This document shows, one piece after another, positions 62,953 to 64,000 of a DNA stretch of 64,000 nt. The stretch is from NCBI RefSeq assembly GCF_003385845.1, contig NZ_QRDJ01000006.1:1238707-1302706 (forward strand), given 5' to 3'. The notes beneath the pieces were generated by a model. That model saw only the letters and a list, made by a program, of their open reading frames with translations, made no database searches and was not told the origin of the DNA. How positions within the stretch are numbered: the first letter of the stretch is position 1; every line of letters starts with the position of its first letter. The DNA comes from Kushneria indalinina DSM 14324. Its GTDB lineage: Bacteria > Pseudomonadota > Gammaproteobacteria > Pseudomonadales > Halomonadaceae. Position numbers and translations under genes: made by a program.

Positions 62953-64000
62953 ATGAGCAACAATCAAAAAAGACGTCAGCCTCGTCTGGAACGCCTCGAA
63001 AATGCCCTGGCACAGCGGGAAATGGAGCAGGTGCGACGACTGCTCCGCCGTGGCCTGCCACCGGCCGACATTGCCCAGCTGCTGGAGTCCACGCCGCCGC
63101 GTGAGCGTGATATTCTCTGGGAGCAGGTCGACAGTCACGCCAAGGGCGAGATCCTTCAGTACCTCAATGACGACATCCAGACCGAGTTTCTGACCCGGAT
63201 GGATGCCTCGCAGCTGCTGATCGCCACCCAGCAGCTCGACAATGACGATGCGGCCGACCTGCTGCAGCGTCTGCCTCATACCACGCTTGAAGACATCCTT
63301 TCGATGATGACGCCTCTCCGGCGGGCGCGCATCGAAGCGGTCCTCTCCTATCCCGAGGACACGGCCGGCGGTCTGATGGATACCAACACCGTCACGATTC
63401 GCCCGGAGGTCACCCTGGATGTGGTGCTGCGCTATCTGCGCCGCCACACGCGTCTGCCCGAATCCACGGACAACCTGCTGGTCGTGACGCGCCACAACGA
63501 ACTGATCGGTGCCCTGCCCATCAACCGCATTCTGGTCAGCGACCCCGGGATCAGCGTGCGGGAAATCATGGATACCGACGTCGTCACGCTGACTGCGCTG
63601 ATGCATGAAGATGAGGTGGCCAGCATCTTCGAGCGCAGGGATTTAATCTCGGCGCCGGTGATCAGCGCCGACAACCGACTACTGGGGCGTATCACCATCG
63701 ATGATGTGGTCGATGTCATCCGCGAAAACTCGGCGCGCACCATGATGAGCATGGCGGGTCTCGAAGATGAGGAGGACACCTTCGCCCCGGTACTGCGCAC
63801 CAGCCGCCGCCGCGCCGTCTGGCTGGGCATCAACCTGGTGGCAGCCACGATCGTCTCGATTGCCATCGGCTTTTTCGAGGACACCATTCAACAGATTGCC
63901 GCGCTGGCCGTTTTAATGCCGATCGTCTCCAGCATGGGCGGGATAGCCGGGTCGCAGACCCTGACCGTACTGATTCGCGGCATTGCGCTGGGGCACGTGT
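62953..64000 (+). CDS. mgtE: MgtE-family magnesium transporter (partial)
   Basis: Magnesium channel/transporter cut by the right edge after 349 codons. The visible part has the N-terminal superhelical domain (LLRRGLPPADIAQLLES onward). A CBS pair follows around YPEDTAGGLMDTNTVTIRPEVTL and VREIMDTDVVTL, with the plug helix after it. The first membrane helix begins at LGINLVAATIVSIAIGFF. The start MSNNQKRRQ has a weak GG-rich site upstream. It is separated from npr by 82 bp. Confidence 0.94.
   Translation, partial: MSNNQKRRQPRLERLENALAQREMEQVRRLLRRGLPPADIAQLLESTPPRERDILWEQVDSHAKGEILQYLNDDIQTEFLTRMDASQLLIATQQLDNDDAADLLQRLPHTTLEDILSMMTPLRRARIEAVLSYPEDTAGGLMDTNTVTIRPEVTLDVVLRYLRRHTRLPESTDNLLVVTRHNELIGALPINRILVSDPGISVREIMDTDVVTLTALMHEDEVASIFERRDLISAPVISADNRLLGRITIDDVVDVIRENSARTMMSMAGLEDEEDTFAPVLRTSRRRAVWLGINLVAATIVSIAIGFFEDTIQQIAALAVLMPIVSSMGGIAGSQTLTVLIRGIALGHV

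Overview
The window is a gene-dense stretch of a GC-rich gammaproteobacterial chromosome (roughly 60% GC by eye). Gene order follows the dcw, pil and yrb/mla/lpt neighbourhoods of Pseudomonas and E. coli. The TrkH potassium channel, acidic protein tails, DciA (the DUF721 helicase-loading protein, where E. coli uses DnaC) and the Pseudomonas-like order rnpB-rsmI-lpoA-yraN-diaA-dolP-sspB-sspA suggest a Halomonadaceae-type organism (Halomonas/Kushneria). That placement is inference; no rRNA gene or other direct taxonomic marker is present. There is no tRNA, insertion sequence, prophage or CRISPR array.

Layout. 1-8.8 kb: pheA (cut by the left edge), serC and gyrA on the minus strand; rdgC and a PlsC-type acyltransferase on plus; trkH on minus. 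8.9-14.3 kb: a type IV pilus block, with pilA divergent from pilB-pilC-pilD, followed by coaE and yacG. 14.4-21.4 kb (minus): a Nudix/ThiE fusion, argJ, secA, a 117-codon signal-peptide ORF in the secM position, and lpxC, with dciA on plus in between. 21.5-37.1 kb (minus): the division and cell-wall (dcw) cluster rsmH-ftsL-ftsI-murE-murF-mraY-murD-ftsW-murG-murC-ftsQ-ftsA-ftsZ, mostly with overlapping start and stop codons. It lacks mraZ at its head and ddl between murC and ftsQ. The RNase P RNA gene lies directly upstream of rsmH. 37.5-48.5 kb: rsmI, then lpoA-yraN-diaA-dolP, sspAB, rplM-rpsI, zapE, yhcB, a NIF3 protein and a DegS/AlgW protease. 48.5-55.4 kb (minus): hisD, hisG, murA, ibaG and mlaFEDCB. 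55.6-64 kb (plus): kdsD-kdsC-lptC-lptA-lptB, rpoN-hpf-ptsN-rapZ-npr and a truncated mgtE.

How it fits together. Most of the window builds and maintains the envelope: peptidoglycan precursors and septation (dcw, murA, lpoA), LPS (lpxC, kdsD/C, lptABC), outer-membrane lipid asymmetry (mla), protein export (secA) and envelope stress sensing (DegS, DolP). A nitrogen-PTS/sigma-54 module (rpoN, hpf, ptsN, rapZ, npr) closes it.

Most interesting signals. (1) The ORF immediately upstream of secA encodes a signal peptide and ends in Arg-Arg-Gly-Pro-Pro plus a Cys-rich tail. A near-perfect 12-bp inverted repeat starts just after the RRGPP codons and ends 3 nt before the secA Shine-Dalgarno. This has the layout of a SecM-type translation-arrest secretion monitor but does not match the E. 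coli arrest motif. (2) A consensus sigma-54 promoter (-24/-12) lies about 80 bp upstream of rpoN, suggesting autoregulation. (3) The dcw operon has no mraZ and may be fed by transcription from rnpB.
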